From positions 20,904 to 84,903 of the forward strand of contig DASXFN010000005.1 of assembly GCA_036489565.1 (NCBI GenBank): 64,000 bases of DNA, in the 5' to 3' direction. This stretch comes from JAICKN01 sp036489565. Its GTDB lineage: Bacteria; Acidobacteriota; Terriglobia; Terriglobales; Acidobacteriaceae. Positions within the stretch are counted from its first letter, which is position 1, and each line of letters begins with the position of its first letter. The notes beneath the pieces were generated by a model, which saw nothing but the letters and a program-made list of their open reading frames with translations, had not been told where the DNA came from and searched no databases. A program made the position numbers and the translations under genes. Of this stretch, positions 19,289-27,913 are shown one piece after another.

Positions 19289-19339
19289 ATGGGAATGGTT
19301 TTCCCATCGGAAGTTTTCTCCCTGGGCAAGGCTTGCCCA
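19289..19339 (+). promoter_or_regulatory. Two adjacent inverted repeats between cheX and flgF
   Basis: ATGGGAA (19289-19295) pairs with TTCCCAT (19301-19307), and TGGGCAAG (19323-19330) pairs with CTTGCCCA (19332-19339). The first is followed by a short T-rich run, so it may attenuate transcription after cheX. The rest of the 183-base gap shows nothing else. Confidence 0.5.
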
Positions 19340-19456
19340 ACACCGCAACCATCCCGCCTTTCTTGCGACTTATCACGCAAATGCCAACAAAAGCTTAATG
19401 ATTCGCTGCTTTCAAAGTGGTGGCTGGCGTGCTTGATCCTTGGCGGAGGCGCAACG

Positions 19457-20194
19457 TTGGACAGCGGATTTTATGCGGCGGCAAATGGGATGCGGGCGCA
19501 GATGCAAGCGCTTGACTTGATGGCCAACAATCTGGCCAACGTGAATACTCCCGGATACCTTAGCGGACAGGCCACGTTTCACGCTTTGCTCGCGGGCCCA
19601 TCCGGACAGATGCAGGGGCCGCTCAATCGCGTCATCAACAATTTCAATATGCTGGGCGGCACCAGCCTGGAACTCGCCAGCGGGAACCTGGAGCGTACCG
19701 ACAATCCCCTCGATCTCGCCATTGAAGGCGAGGGATTTTTCGCCGTGCAAACTCCCGCGGGCGTCATGTACACGCGCAACGGAAGCTTCCGCGTCTCGCC
19801 GCAGATGCAGTTGACCTCGAGCCACGGCGATCCCGTGCTCGGTGACCAGGGTCGTCCCATCCACCTGCCCGCGGGCAAAGTTTCCATCAGCGCCGACGGC
19901 ACCATCTCCGTGGACGGAGCTGTCTCCGGCAAGCTGCGTGTCGTGGAATTTTCTCCCGGCGCCGCGATCGAACCGCAGGGAAGGTCGCTGTACTCCGCGC
20001 CTCCGAGCGCGGCGCGGCCTTCACCGTCTTCCGCTGTGCGCCAGGGAATGATGGCGGCTTCGAATGTGAATCCGGTCACGGCCACCGTTGGCCTGATCAC
20101 CGTGCAGCGCAACGCCGACATGCTGCAACGCGCGCTGTCGGAGTTCTACAGCGACTTTGATCGCATTGCGGTGGAAGATTTGCCCCACGTGTAA
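19457..20194 (+). CDS. flgF: Flagellar basal-body rod protein FlgF
   Basis: FlgF is one of the proximal rod proteins of the flagellar axle. The product is 245 residues from a TTG start. The rod signature LMANNLANVNTPGYL is near the N-terminus, followed by the beta-rich central part and a C-terminal helix (QRNADMLQRALSEFYSDFDR). The frame is open back to 19289, but GGAGG at 19445-19449 with a seven-base spacer and the homology fix TTG 19457, which makes the protein begin DSGFYAAANGM like other FlgF/FlgG proteins. flgG follows. Confidence 0.93.
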   Translation: MDSGFYAAANGMRAQMQALDLMANNLANVNTPGYLSGQATFHALLAGPSGQMQGPLNRVINNFNMLGGTSLELASGNLERTDNPLDLAIEGEGFFAVQTPAGVMYTRNGSFRVSPQMQLTSSHGDPVLGDQGRPIHLPAGKVSISADGTISVDGAVSGKLRVVEFSPGAAIEPQGRSLYSAPPSAARPSPSSAVRQGMMAASNVNPVTATVGLITVQRNADMLQRALSEFYSDFDRIAVEDLPHV

Positions 20195-20268
20195 CCGGGT
20201 TGCGCCGTCGTTGAAAATCGGCGTTGAAATATCGTTTTTGGAACATCGTTCCACCTAGGAGGAGGCCC

Positions 20269-21060
20269 ATGCTTCGATCTCTCTACACCGCCGCCAGCGG
20301 CATGATGGCGCAGCAGATGAACCTCGACAATATCGCCAATAATCTTTCAAACTCCAGCACTGCCGGCTTCCGCCAGCGCCGCCTGCAGTTCTCTGACCTG
20401 GTGTACCAAAATCTGGTTATGCCCGGCGCGGCCGCCACCCAGCAGACCACCGTCGCCGCCGGACTGCAGGTCGGGCTCGGCACCCGCGCCTCCGCTTCGG
20501 AAGTTTTGCAACTCCAGGGAGATGTGACCCAGACCGGTAATCCGCTTGATCTCACGATTGAAGGTCAGGGATTTTTTCAAGTGACGCTGCCTTCCGGCGA
20601 CATTGGTTATACCCGCAGCGGATCGTTTCACATGGACTCGCAAGGCAATGTGGTCACCGCCGACGGAGACCCCATCGAGCCGAGCATCACGATTCCCACC
20701 AACGCGACTTCAGTCACCATCGGAAGCGACGGCACGGTGAGTGTGACCACACCCGGCCAGACCGCCGCGCAGCAGGTTGGCACCATCCAGCTTGCCATGT
20801 TTGCCAACCCCGGCGGCTTGAACAGCGTAGGAGGAAATATTTTTCTCGCCACCACCGGCTCAGGAGATCCCATCGTCGGCACGCCCGGCGGGACTGAAGG
20901 TTTGGGGACTATTGAGCAGGGATACCTTGAACAATCGAACGTCAACGTGGTCCAGGAATTTATCGAGATGATCGTCGCCCAGCGCTCCTACGAAGCCAAC
21001 TCGCGCGTGGTGCAGGCCGCCGACGAAATGTTCCAGACAGTCAATAATTTGGGACGGTGA
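20269..21060 (+). CDS. flgG: Flagellar distal rod protein FlgG
   Basis: FlgG forms the distal rod that crosses the peptidoglycan and outer membrane. The product is 263 residues from ATG 20269, which is preceded by GGAGGAGG. The N-terminal signature MLRSLYTAASGMMAQQMNLD and NIANNLSNSSTAGFR and the C-terminal FIEMIVAQRSYEANSRVVQA are textbook. The frame extends to 20224 but without homology. Confidence 0.96.
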   Translation: MLRSLYTAASGMMAQQMNLDNIANNLSNSSTAGFRQRRLQFSDLVYQNLVMPGAAATQQTTVAAGLQVGLGTRASASEVLQLQGDVTQTGNPLDLTIEGQGFFQVTLPSGDIGYTRSGSFHMDSQGNVVTADGDPIEPSITIPTNATSVTIGSDGTVSVTTPGQTAAQQVGTIQLAMFANPGGLNSVGGNIFLATTGSGDPIVGTPGGTEGLGTIEQGYLEQSNVNVVQEFIEMIVAQRSYEANSRVVQAADEMFQTVNNLGR

Positions 21061-21093
21061 TCCTGAGAGGATCATTTTCCGGAGGTGGTTCTT

Positions 21094-21816
21094 ATGAATG
21101 CAGGCTGGCACATGATGCGCTTTCCCGAAGTCGTTGTGTTGTTGCTGATGCACGCGGGCTTTCTTGTTTTTCCGCCGCGATGCGCGGCCGCGCCGGCGAG
21201 GTCGCGGAGCAATGCGAAATATGCGATCTCGCAGGACACGGTGCGCGACACGATTGCCGCTTTTCTGAAAAAAGAGCAGTCGGCGAATAGTCCATCGGCA
21301 AACAAAGGCTCAAACGAACTGCGGGACAATGGGCCGGACCGGATCGTCGTTCCGTGTCTCGCCGATCTGAAAATCCCCGCGGATTTAATGGCCCGCGAAA
21401 AAAATCCTGAGCTGGAAGTCACCTCCATCCGCCGTGACGCATTCGCCCACGATCTGCTCATCCATCTTCGCTGCCGGAGGCGCGAGGCCTGTGGCAGCTT
21501 TTTAGTGCTGGCGTCGCCTGCCTCCGGCATCCGCGAATTCCCTTCTCGGAATTTTTCCGGACCAGTCCCGACTTCCGAATTGTCCGCGACGCGTCCGGCG
21601 GTTTTGCGACGCGCCCGGCACTCCGCGCCGGTGCTGGTTGAACCGGGAAAACCCGCAGTGCTGGTGCTGCAGGGACAGGGCATGCGCATCACGCTGCCCG
21701 TCACCTGCCTCGAACGAGGCTCGCTCGATCAGCAGGTCTCGGTGCGCGACCCCATGACGCGAAAAATTGTCCAGGCCAAAGTCGTGGGACCGGGCCAGTT
21801 GCAAAGCGCATTTTGA
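21094..21816 (+). CDS. flgA: Flagellar P-ring chaperone FlgA
   Basis: FlgA is the periplasmic chaperone for assembly of FlgI into the P-ring. The product is 240 residues from ATG 21094 (GGAGG nine bases upstream). It has a signal peptide (about 1-30) and a C-terminal SAF-type domain with APVLVEPGKPAVLVLQGQGM and MTRKIVQAKVVGPGQL, the FlgA hallmark. The middle part is divergent. It stands just before flgH-flgI, as expected. Confidence 0.88.
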   Translation: MNAGWHMMRFPEVVVLLLMHAGFLVFPPRCAAAPARSRSNAKYAISQDTVRDTIAAFLKKEQSANSPSANKGSNELRDNGPDRIVVPCLADLKIPADLMAREKNPELEVTSIRRDAFAHDLLIHLRCRRREACGSFLVLASPASGIREFPSRNFSGPVPTSELSATRPAVLRRARHSAPVLVEPGKPAVLVLQGQGMRITLPVTCLERGSLDQQVSVRDPMTRKIVQAKVVGPGQLQSAF

Positions 21817-21852
21817 AGTCGCGTGATTTTACGAAGACGAAGGAGAGTTTCC

Positions 21853-22572
21853 GTGGCAACTAACCTGGCCAATAAATATCCAATCGCTTTATGGACGGCG
21901 CTCGTAGCGCTCGCCTTCTGTCTGCCGTTGCTGGCAAAGAACGCCAGCGCGAAAAATATTCAGCAGGAATCGCTCGCCGCCTACATCCAGCGCATGCAGC
22001 AGCAGCAACTCGATCTTGCGCCGCTCACCCCCGGCAGCCTCTGGACCGACAATGGACGCTTCGCCGCCGTCGCTTCCGATTACAAAGCAGCGCGGCTCGG
22101 AGACCTCATCACCATCGTCGTCTCCCAGAACCTCAACGCGCAGAGTGCCAACAACGTTTCCACCAACCGCGCCTTCAACGCCAACTCCGGTATCAGCGCG
22201 CTTGCCGGGCAGCTCAAGACCACCGGTGTGGCGAACATTTTCTCTCCGACATCCAACCAGGCACTGACGGGGAAGTCTCAGGCTGCAACCACTTCGACTC
22301 TGGTTACCAATCTTGCCGGACGCGTGGCCGCCGTGCTGCCGAACGGCGTCATGGTGGTCGAGGCGGAGCGCGAGATGACCATGAATAATGAAAAACAAAC
22401 GCTTCTGGTGCGCGGACTGGTGCGCCCCGGCGACATTGGCCCCGACAACAGCGTCTCCTCCAACCTGATCGCGAATCTGGAACTGGAGCTCAAAGGCAAA
22501 GGCGTGCTTAGCGACGGCACCCGTCCGCCCAACCTCGTGGTGCGCTGGATTCTGCGCATTGTGGGCTTTTAG
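21853..22572 (+). CDS. flgH: Flagellar L-ring protein FlgH
   Basis: FlgH forms the outer-membrane L-ring bushing, so the organism has a two-membrane envelope. The product is 239 residues from GTG 21853, preceded by AAGGAG. It has a hydrophobic signal segment, then LTPGSLWTDNGRFAA, and the C-terminal family pattern LLVRGLVRPGDIGPDNSVSS. FlgH is usually a lipoprotein; here the only candidate lipobox is LAFC with Phe at -1, which is atypical, so lipidation is uncertain. Confidence 0.95.
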   Translation: MATNLANKYPIALWTALVALAFCLPLLAKNASAKNIQQESLAAYIQRMQQQQLDLAPLTPGSLWTDNGRFAAVASDYKAARLGDLITIVVSQNLNAQSANNVSTNRAFNANSGISALAGQLKTTGVANIFSPTSNQALTGKSQAATTSTLVTNLAGRVAAVLPNGVMVVEAEREMTMNNEKQTLLVRGLVRPGDIGPDNSVSSNLIANLELELKGKGVLSDGTRPPNLVVRWILRIVGF

Positions 22573-22580
22573 GAGAATGC

Positions 22581-23915
22581 ATGTTGAAATTTCGACATCT
22601 CGCTTTCGCGGCGCTGCTTCTGCTGATTTTTCCCATCAGCGTTCATGGCCAGGACCAGCCCGGGCCTCATCCAACTCTAGTTCTTTCGAATCAGGGGGAA
22701 CCGGATCAGGGCCTTTCCGATCCAAACCGTCCCACACTGTATCGTCCCAATCTGTATCGTCCTGATCAAACTCGTGCGAATCAGGGTCAAACCAATCAGG
22801 ACCAGGAAAACCAGAATCAAGCAACTCAGGGTCATGCTATGCAAACTCCACCCGCCGCCGATGCCCAGTCCGTCCAGCGGGCCGCCCTTATCCGCGACAT
22901 ATCGAGCGTCGAGGGTGTTCGGGAAAATCCCATACTCGGTTACGGCATCGTGGTAGGACTGCATGGCACGGGAGACCGTCAACAAACCGTCTTCACCACG
23001 CAGACGCTGGGCAACATCCTGCAACGCATGGGCGTGCAGATTCCCTCCGCCTCCATTCGCATTAATAACGTGGCCTCGGTTTTTGTAACGGCAAGCCTTC
23101 CCCCCTTCGCCGCTCCCGGCACCAAACTCGATGTCACCGTCTCTTCCATCGGAGACGCTAAAAGTCTCGAAGGCGGCCTGCTGTTGCTCACGCCTCTGTT
23201 CGCACCCGATGGAAAAATTTATGCCGAGGCACAGGGCGCGGTCACTCTTGGCGGATATTCGGCCGGGGGCGCGGGAAACTCCAAGCAGGTGAACCATCCC
23301 ACTGTGGGGCGCATCCCTGACGGCGGCCAGGTCGAGCGTGATACCTCGCTTGACCTGCGCGGTCTGCGTCGCGTGTCCCTGCTGCTGGCGGAAGCAAACT
23401 ACACTACCGCCGAAAATGTTGCTGCTGCCATTAATCACGATTTGGGACGCACGGCAGCGCTTGCCGCCGATGGCCGCCGCGTGGACATTGACGTGGCCGC
23501 AAGCGGCACGCCGGATGTGACTGCGTTGCTGGCACGGGTGGAAAATCTTCCCGTCGAGGTGCGCCGCAAAGCGTGCGTCGTGGTCAACGAGCGCACCGGC
23601 ACCGTTGTCATGGGCAAGGATGTGCGCCTGGGAGCGGTGGCCATTTTGCATGGCAACTTCTCGGTTGAGGTCACTACGGAATTTTCCGTCTCCCAGCCCG
23701 GGCCTCTTTCCTCGGGCACTACTACGCCCATAGCGCAGCCGGCGGTGCGCGCCGAAGAGGCGCCAGCCCGCAGCGTCGAATTGAATGAAGGCGCGAGCGT
23801 CGAACAGCTGGTCAGCGGATTACAAAAGATTGGCGCAACCGCCCGTGATGTCATCGCTATCCTGCAGGCCATCAAAACCGCGGGAGCGCTTGACGCCGAC
23901 CTGGAGGTCATTTGA
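22581..23915 (+). CDS. flgI: Flagellar P-ring protein FlgI with N-terminal low-complexity insert
   Basis: FlgI forms the P-ring in the peptidoglycan layer. The product is 444 residues, about 70 longer than usual. After a signal peptide (1-23) comes a Gln/Asn/Asp-rich repetitive segment (about 24-90, units such as NQGQTNQDQENQNQ and YRPNLYRPDQ). The normal domain then starts at IRDISSVEGVRENPILGYGI. The rest, including LDVTVSSIGDAKSLEGGLLL, is canonical. The insert would lie in the periplasm. flgJ overlaps the stop by four bases. Confidence 0.95.
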   Translation: MLKFRHLAFAALLLLIFPISVHGQDQPGPHPTLVLSNQGEPDQGLSDPNRPTLYRPNLYRPDQTRANQGQTNQDQENQNQATQGHAMQTPPAADAQSVQRAALIRDISSVEGVRENPILGYGIVVGLHGTGDRQQTVFTTQTLGNILQRMGVQIPSASIRINNVASVFVTASLPPFAAPGTKLDVTVSSIGDAKSLEGGLLLLTPLFAPDGKIYAEAQGAVTLGGYSAGGAGNSKQVNHPTVGRIPDGGQVERDTSLDLRGLRRVSLLLAEANYTTAENVAAAINHDLGRTAALAADGRRVDIDVAASGTPDVTALLARVENLPVEVRRKACVVVNERTGTVVMGKDVRLGAVAILHGNFSVEVTTEFSVSQPGPLSSGTTTPIAQPAVRAEEAPARSVELNEGASVEQLVSGLQKIGATARDVIAILQAIKTAGALDADLEVI

Positions 23916-24298
23916 TGAATCTCGCAAATATTTCAAGTCTTTCGAGTTTTATGAACCCAGCGCAACTGGCGGAGCCAACCGCGGACCCGCAGAGTCTGAG
24001 CGCCGCCAGCCAATCCGCCGACCCCGCCAAAATCAAAAAAGTCGCGCGCGAGTTTGAATCCGTGTTGTTAAATTCGCTTTTAGGACCTCTCCAAAAGAGT
24101 TTTTCCACACTGCCTGGTGATAAGGCGGAGGACTCGACTTCCGGCCAATACCAGTCTATGGAGACGCAGGCGCTGGCCACCGCGTTGTCGTCAGCGGGAG
24201 GCTTGGGAATCGCCAATATGATCGTCCGTAGCGTATTGAGGAGCAAAGGTAGCGAGGGCTTGAAATCGCCTAATGCATTGCCGCCTTTGGGACGATAG
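23912..24298 (+). CDS. flgJ: Rod-binding protein FlgJ (N-terminal domain only)
   Basis: FlgJ caps rod assembly. The product is 128 residues and carries only the rod-binding domain (KKVAREFESVLLNSLLGPLQ and MIVRSVL). The C-terminal muramidase half of the enterobacterial protein is absent, as in many other phyla, so another enzyme must open the peptidoglycan. It starts four bases before the end of flgI. Confidence 0.9.
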   Translation: MMNLANISSLSSFMNPAQLAEPTADPQSLSAASQSADPAKIKKVAREFESVLLNSLLGPLQKSFSTLPGDKAEDSTSGQYQSMETQALATALSSAGGLGIANMIVRSVLRSKGSEGLKSPNALPPLGR

Positions 24299-24388
24299 GA
24301 ACCATATGCCGCAGGTGCTGGGCGCAGGGTGGTAGGGCGGGCTTACAGAGCGCATGCGGTGCATAGAAATAAAAAGTTAGATTTCGAT

Positions 24389-24415
24389 TAAAGCTTTTTA
24401 ACCTGCTGCCGATAC
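24389..24415 (+). promoter_or_regulatory. Sigma-28 (FliA) promoter for flgM
   Basis: TAAAGCTT, an 11-base spacer and GCCGATAC match the FliA consensus (TAAAGTTT, 11 bases, GCCGATAA) at 14 of 16 positions with exact spacing. It lies 38 bases before the flgM ATG, with GGAGA at 24444-24448 serving as ribosome binding site. Confidence 0.85.
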
Positions 24416-24453
24416 CTAAATTGCAACACACAATTTCGGTATAGGAGAGCGCA

Positions 24454-24771
24454 ATGAAAATCAATTTAGATCTCAACAACACGGAGCCACCGGGCAACAC
24501 GCAGTCCTCCTCCAATAGCTCCGCATCCAACGCCGCCGGCGCGGCAAATGCGTCCGCGCAAACGTCGTCCTCGTTAGGCAGCGATCATGCCGAGCTTTCC
24601 ATGGACCATGCTCGGGTGGCGGCGCTGGCCACGCAGGTAAGCAACTTGCCAGAAATCCGGCAGGAAAAAGTGAACGCTTTGAGCGATGCGCTGCAAAACG
24701 GCGAGTACAACGTTTCGCCAGAGCAAACTGCCGCTGCCATGCTGTCGGAATTTCTAGGGAACGTAGCATGA
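24454..24771 (+). CDS. flgM: Anti-sigma-28 factor FlgM
   Basis: FlgM binds and silences FliA until hook completion allows its export. The product is 105 residues: a Ser/Asn/Ala-rich disordered half (1-50) and a C-terminal sigma-binding part with RVAALATQVSNLPEIRQEKV and LQNGEYNVSPEQTAAAML, typical of FlgM. It is preceded by its own sigma-28 promoter, giving a negative loop with FliA. A small ORF overlaps its stop by four bases. Confidence 0.93.
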   Translation: MKINLDLNNTEPPGNTQSSSNSSASNAAGAANASAQTSSSLGSDHAELSMDHARVAALATQVSNLPEIRQEKVNALSDALQNGEYNVSPEQTAAAMLSEFLGNVA

Positions 24772-24962
24772 CCGGCCTCTTTCCCGAACGCATGGAACCG
24801 GCCTCCGCGCTGGCGGGCTCATCCGGACAAGTGGACCGTGAAGCACCCGCGCCGCGCGCAAAACGTCATAAAGTGGCACCCACCGAAGGCCATGACTCCG
24901 GAGATCCGCAAAGCGCCGAATGGGCGGAAGCGCCAGTGCACGAGTTGGACCAGTTAGCTTGA
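24768..24962 (+). CDS. Small unknown ORF coupled to flgM
   Basis: The product is 64 residues; its ATG overlaps the flgM stop (ATGA). It is rich in Glu, Ala and Pro, with no membrane segment and no recognised motif. The coupling makes it plausible as a real gene, but the composition could also be a chance open frame. It lies between flgM and the flgN-flgK-flgL genes. Confidence 0.35.
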   Translation: MTGLFPERMEPASALAGSSGQVDREAPAPRAKRHKVAPTEGHDSGDPQSAEWAEAPVHELDQLA

Positions 24963-25102
24963 TGCGATTGAACAATAGCTCTTGGGCCCAGGCATAAAAA
25001 CTTCGGCAGAATGATATGACGCCGGAGAGAGCAACCGATTTGGATTCGATAATTTGCAACCCCCGAAAACAGCAACAACGAAAAGCGGCATTGCCCGGGA
25101 AG

Positions 25103-25156
25103 GGCACGACTTCAGTCGTGCCGTTAGGCGCAACAAACTATGCGGCTTTAAGCCGC
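25103..25156 (+). repeat. Palindromic repeat pair upstream of flgN
   Basis: GGCACGACT (25103-25111) pairs with AGTCGTGCC (25114-25122), and GCGGCTT (25142-25148) pairs with AAGCCGC (25150-25156). Both look like dispersed intergenic palindromes rather than terminators, as no T-tract follows. Confidence 0.7.
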
Positions 25157-25192
25157 TCAGGGAAAGCGCGGTCATCTCGACGCGGCTTCTTA

Positions 25193-25214
25193 TTAAGTTC
25201 TGCTTAAGTTCTGC
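25193..25214 (+). repeat. Perfect 11-base tandem duplication before flgN
   Basis: TTAAGTTCTGC occurs twice in a row and is followed by CG. The junction gives a weak sigma-28-like arrangement (TAAGTTCT, 11 bases, GCCG), but the -10 part is poor. Confidence 0.7.
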
Positions 25215-25244
25215 CGTTTGACAACGGCTCACTGGACTTCACCC

Positions 25245-25643
25245 ATGCGCTTCGCGAACCAACCGTCATTCGAGCGTCAACAAGAGCAGCTTCTCCTGCT
25301 GCGAGAGTTAAACCGCGTCCTGGAACGCTCGCAACAAGCATTGTTGAATACAAATCTGAAAGAGATCCACGCCAACACCGCGCGGCAAAAAGCGATCTTC
25401 ATGGCCTTGAACAACGCGCCTACTCAGGCTCCCGGCGCCGAAAAGCAAATCGGCCCTCCGCCTTCGCCGGAGCGAACGGCGACACTGCAACAGGAAATCG
25501 CTGCGCTGCAAGGCCGTATCCTCGAAGCAGGCCTGCTATACGCTGCACTACTGCGCCGGGCGCGGCGCACCACGGATCTTCTGGCTCGGGCCCTCGCCAA
25601 TTCCGCCTCCACCTACGTTCCTCCGCAAGAGATGAGGCGCTAA
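25245..25643 (+). CDS. flgN: FlgN-like chaperone for FlgK and FlgL
   Basis: FlgN is the cytoplasmic export chaperone of the hook-filament junction proteins. The product is 132 residues from ATG 25245 (141 from TTG 25218; neither has a strong ribosome binding site). It is almost all helical: QQEQLLLLRELNRVLERSQQ, then a second long helix LQQEIAALQGRILEAGLLYA. Family sequence conservation is low; the call rests on helix pattern, size and the place four bases before flgK. Confidence 0.75.
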   Translation: MRFANQPSFERQQEQLLLLRELNRVLERSQQALLNTNLKEIHANTARQKAIFMALNNAPTQAPGAEKQIGPPPSPERTATLQQEIAALQGRILEAGLLYAALLRRARRTTDLLARALANSASTYVPPQEMRR

Positions 25644-25646
25644 TCT

Positions 25647-27023
25647 ATGGGTAGCTTGAATACCAGTTTGGCCATCGCCGTCGGCGCGCTTACCGCCGAC
25701 CAGGGCGCGCTCAATGCGACCGCCAACAACGTTGCCAACGCCAGCACCCCCGGCTATTCGCGCCAGGTCCCGGTATTTGCTGAGAACACGCCCCTCGTCG
25801 TGGGCTCACTCACATTTGGCAACGGAGTCAGCCTGCAGCAGCTGCAGAGCATTCGCGATCCCATCCTGCAAATCCGCATCGCGCAGGAGACCCAGGACCA
25901 GGGACAACTCGGCTCTTTCGTCTCTTCCATGCAGCAGGTACAGGTGCTCTTCAACAACACCAGTGGGAGCGACATCGGCTCGCAACTCTCAAATTTTTTC
26001 GGTAGTCTCAACCAGCTCTCCGCCGACCCCACCGACCTTTCCCTGCGCCAGGGAGTGCTGACGGCCGCTGGCAATGTGGCAAACTCATTCAATAACACCG
26101 CCAATAACCTCGCGCAGCAGCGCAGCAATCTTGACTTGGACGTCACGCAAGATGTGCGCCAGGTCAATACCTTGACTGGGCAAATCGCCCAGCTCAATGG
26201 CCAAATTTCCAACTTGCAGAACATTGGAGCCGATGCCAGCGTCTTCGTGGACCAGCGCGATCAATTAATTGGTCAGCTTTCCAGCCTCATTGACGTCTCG
26301 CAGATTCAAAGCGACAACGGGGGCCTTACACTCACTACCTCGAATGGCGCCGCGCTGGTTGCTGGCGAGCAGAGTTTCACGTTGACCACCCAGCCTGATG
26401 CCTCCGGCCTGCAGCATATTTTTGCTCAGGGCAAGGACATCACCAGCACCATAACTTCCGGACAAATCGCTGGCGTGCTACAGGTTCGTGACCAGAAAAT
26501 TCCCGCTGTGCTCTCCAGTCTGGATACGTTGGCCTCCGGTCTCTCCACTGCTCTGAACACCGCCAACGAAGCAGGTTTTGATTTGAATGGCAACGCCGGC
26601 ACCGCGCTTTTTTCCGCTCCTCCCGCCTCCGGGACTGGGGCCGCCTCCAGCATGTCGGTGGTGCTCACCGACCCGTCGCTGGTGGCCGCCAGCTCCGACG
26701 GCAGCGCGGGCAGCAACGGCAATCTGGCCACGTTGTCGGCGGTCAATGACCAGCCCATCGTCTCCGGGCAAACGCCCACGCAGTTTTATTCCAATATCGT
26801 TTTCTCGGTGGGCAGCGATGTCGCCAACGGTACCGCCAACCAGAACGCCTCGCAGTTGGTCCTGCAACAATTGCAAGACCAGCGCGGCAGCATTTCCGGA
26901 GTCTCCCTCGATGAAGAAGCTTCGCACCTCATTCTCTATCAGCAGGCCTACGATGCCGCTGCGCACGTCGTTACCGCCATTAATCAAATGATGGAAGAAG
27001 CGGTGAATCTGGGGAGCGACTGA
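25647..27023 (+). CDS. flgK: Hook-associated protein 1 FlgK
   Basis: FlgK is the first junction protein between hook and filament. The product is 458 residues. The N-terminus has the rod/hook signature (NATANNVANASTPGYSRQVP) and the C-terminus the conserved helix SLDEEASHLILYQQAYDAAAHV. The middle contains heptad-rich segments. Slightly short for the family but complete. Its stop overlaps the flgL start. Confidence 0.95.
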   Translation: MGSLNTSLAIAVGALTADQGALNATANNVANASTPGYSRQVPVFAENTPLVVGSLTFGNGVSLQQLQSIRDPILQIRIAQETQDQGQLGSFVSSMQQVQVLFNNTSGSDIGSQLSNFFGSLNQLSADPTDLSLRQGVLTAAGNVANSFNNTANNLAQQRSNLDLDVTQDVRQVNTLTGQIAQLNGQISNLQNIGADASVFVDQRDQLIGQLSSLIDVSQIQSDNGGLTLTTSNGAALVAGEQSFTLTTQPDASGLQHIFAQGKDITSTITSGQIAGVLQVRDQKIPAVLSSLDTLASGLSTALNTANEAGFDLNGNAGTALFSAPPASGTGAASSMSVVLTDPSLVAASSDGSAGSNGNLATLSAVNDQPIVSGQTPTQFYSNIVFSVGSDVANGTANQNASQLVLQQLQDQRGSISGVSLDEEASHLILYQQAYDAAAHVVTAINQMMEEAVNLGSD

Positions 27024-27913
27024 TGCGTGTGAATCCCAATTCCATGCCTGACTTGCTCACTGCCCTGTCCGCGACCCAGCAGCAGCAGGACACCGAACTT
27101 TTGCAGCTTTCCACCGGACGCCGCGTCAACCAGCCCTCGGACGATCCTGCCGCTGAAGCCCAGCTCATCGAAAACAACGCTGACAGCGCCCAGGTCGATT
27201 CTTTCCAGCAAAGCCTCAGCAGCATCAATGGCCAATTCCAGACCGCCGATTCCACGCTCAGTTCCATTGAAACCCAAATGCAGCGCGCCATCACCCTGGG
27301 AACGCAGGCTGCGAACCAAGGCACGCTTTCTGACAGCGATCGGCTCGCCATCGCCAATGAACTTCAAGGAATTCAGAACCAGTTGGTCAGTCTGGCCAAC
27401 ACTTCCTACCAGGGAGTGTTCTTATTCTCCGGCACCGTGCAAACTCAGCCTTTCGTTGTGGACGCCTCCGTCCCTTCGGGCGTGCGCTACGCGGGAAACA
27501 CCGGAGTCAATAAGGTCACAGTTGGAGCAGGCTATCAAATCCAGGTCAACCAACCGGGCTCGCAGCTGTTCTCCGCTTCTGGCTCTGACATCTTCCAATC
27601 CATGACGGATTTAATCCAGTCCATACAAACCAATTCCAACATTGGCAATTCCGTGGCCGAGGTCAACAAAGCGTTCACCTACCTTTCCACGCAGCGCGTG
27701 TTCTTCGGCAATGCCATGAATCAGGTCACCAGCCAGCAGAATTTCCTGAGCAGCGAAACGGTGGAACTCAGTACTCAGGAAAACACCATCGCCGGGGCCG
27801 ACATCTCCGTGGTCGCCAGCAATTTGGTACAAACAGAAAATGCCCAGCAAGCCGCCCTCCAGGCCATTGGACGAATGCCCGTCACCAGCCTCTTCGACTT
27901 CCTGCAGGAATAG
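27023..27913 (+). CDS. flgL: Hook-associated protein 3 FlgL
   Basis: FlgL is the second junction protein and is flagellin-like. The product is 296 residues. The N-terminal QLSTGRRVNQPSDDPA is the flagellin-superfamily signature, and the C-terminal helix includes ENTIAGADISVVASNLVQ. It ends the flagellar gene run in this window. Flagellin itself is not here. Confidence 0.95.
   Translation: MRVNPNSMPDLLTALSATQQQQDTELLQLSTGRRVNQPSDDPAAEAQLIENNADSAQVDSFQQSLSSINGQFQTADSTLSSIETQMQRAITLGTQAANQGTLSDSDRLAIANELQGIQNQLVSLANTSYQGVFLFSGTVQTQPFVVDASVPSGVRYAGNTGVNKVTVGAGYQIQVNQPGSQLFSASGSDIFQSMTDLIQSIQTNSNIGNSVAEVNKAFTYLSTQRVFFGNAMNQVTSQQNFLSSETVELSTQENTIAGADISVVASNLVQTENAQQAALQAIGRMPVTSLFDFLQE

Noticed and set aside
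19416..19444. Sigma-54 promoter before flgF
   Set aside because: TGGC and TGC elements are present but the GG-to-GC distance is wrong for sigma-54.
25194..25220. Sigma-28 promoter before flgN-flgK-flgL
   Set aside because: The spacing can be made to fit (TAAGTTCT, 11 bases, GCCG), but the -10 half matches poorly and lies on an 11-base duplication; kept only as a repeat.
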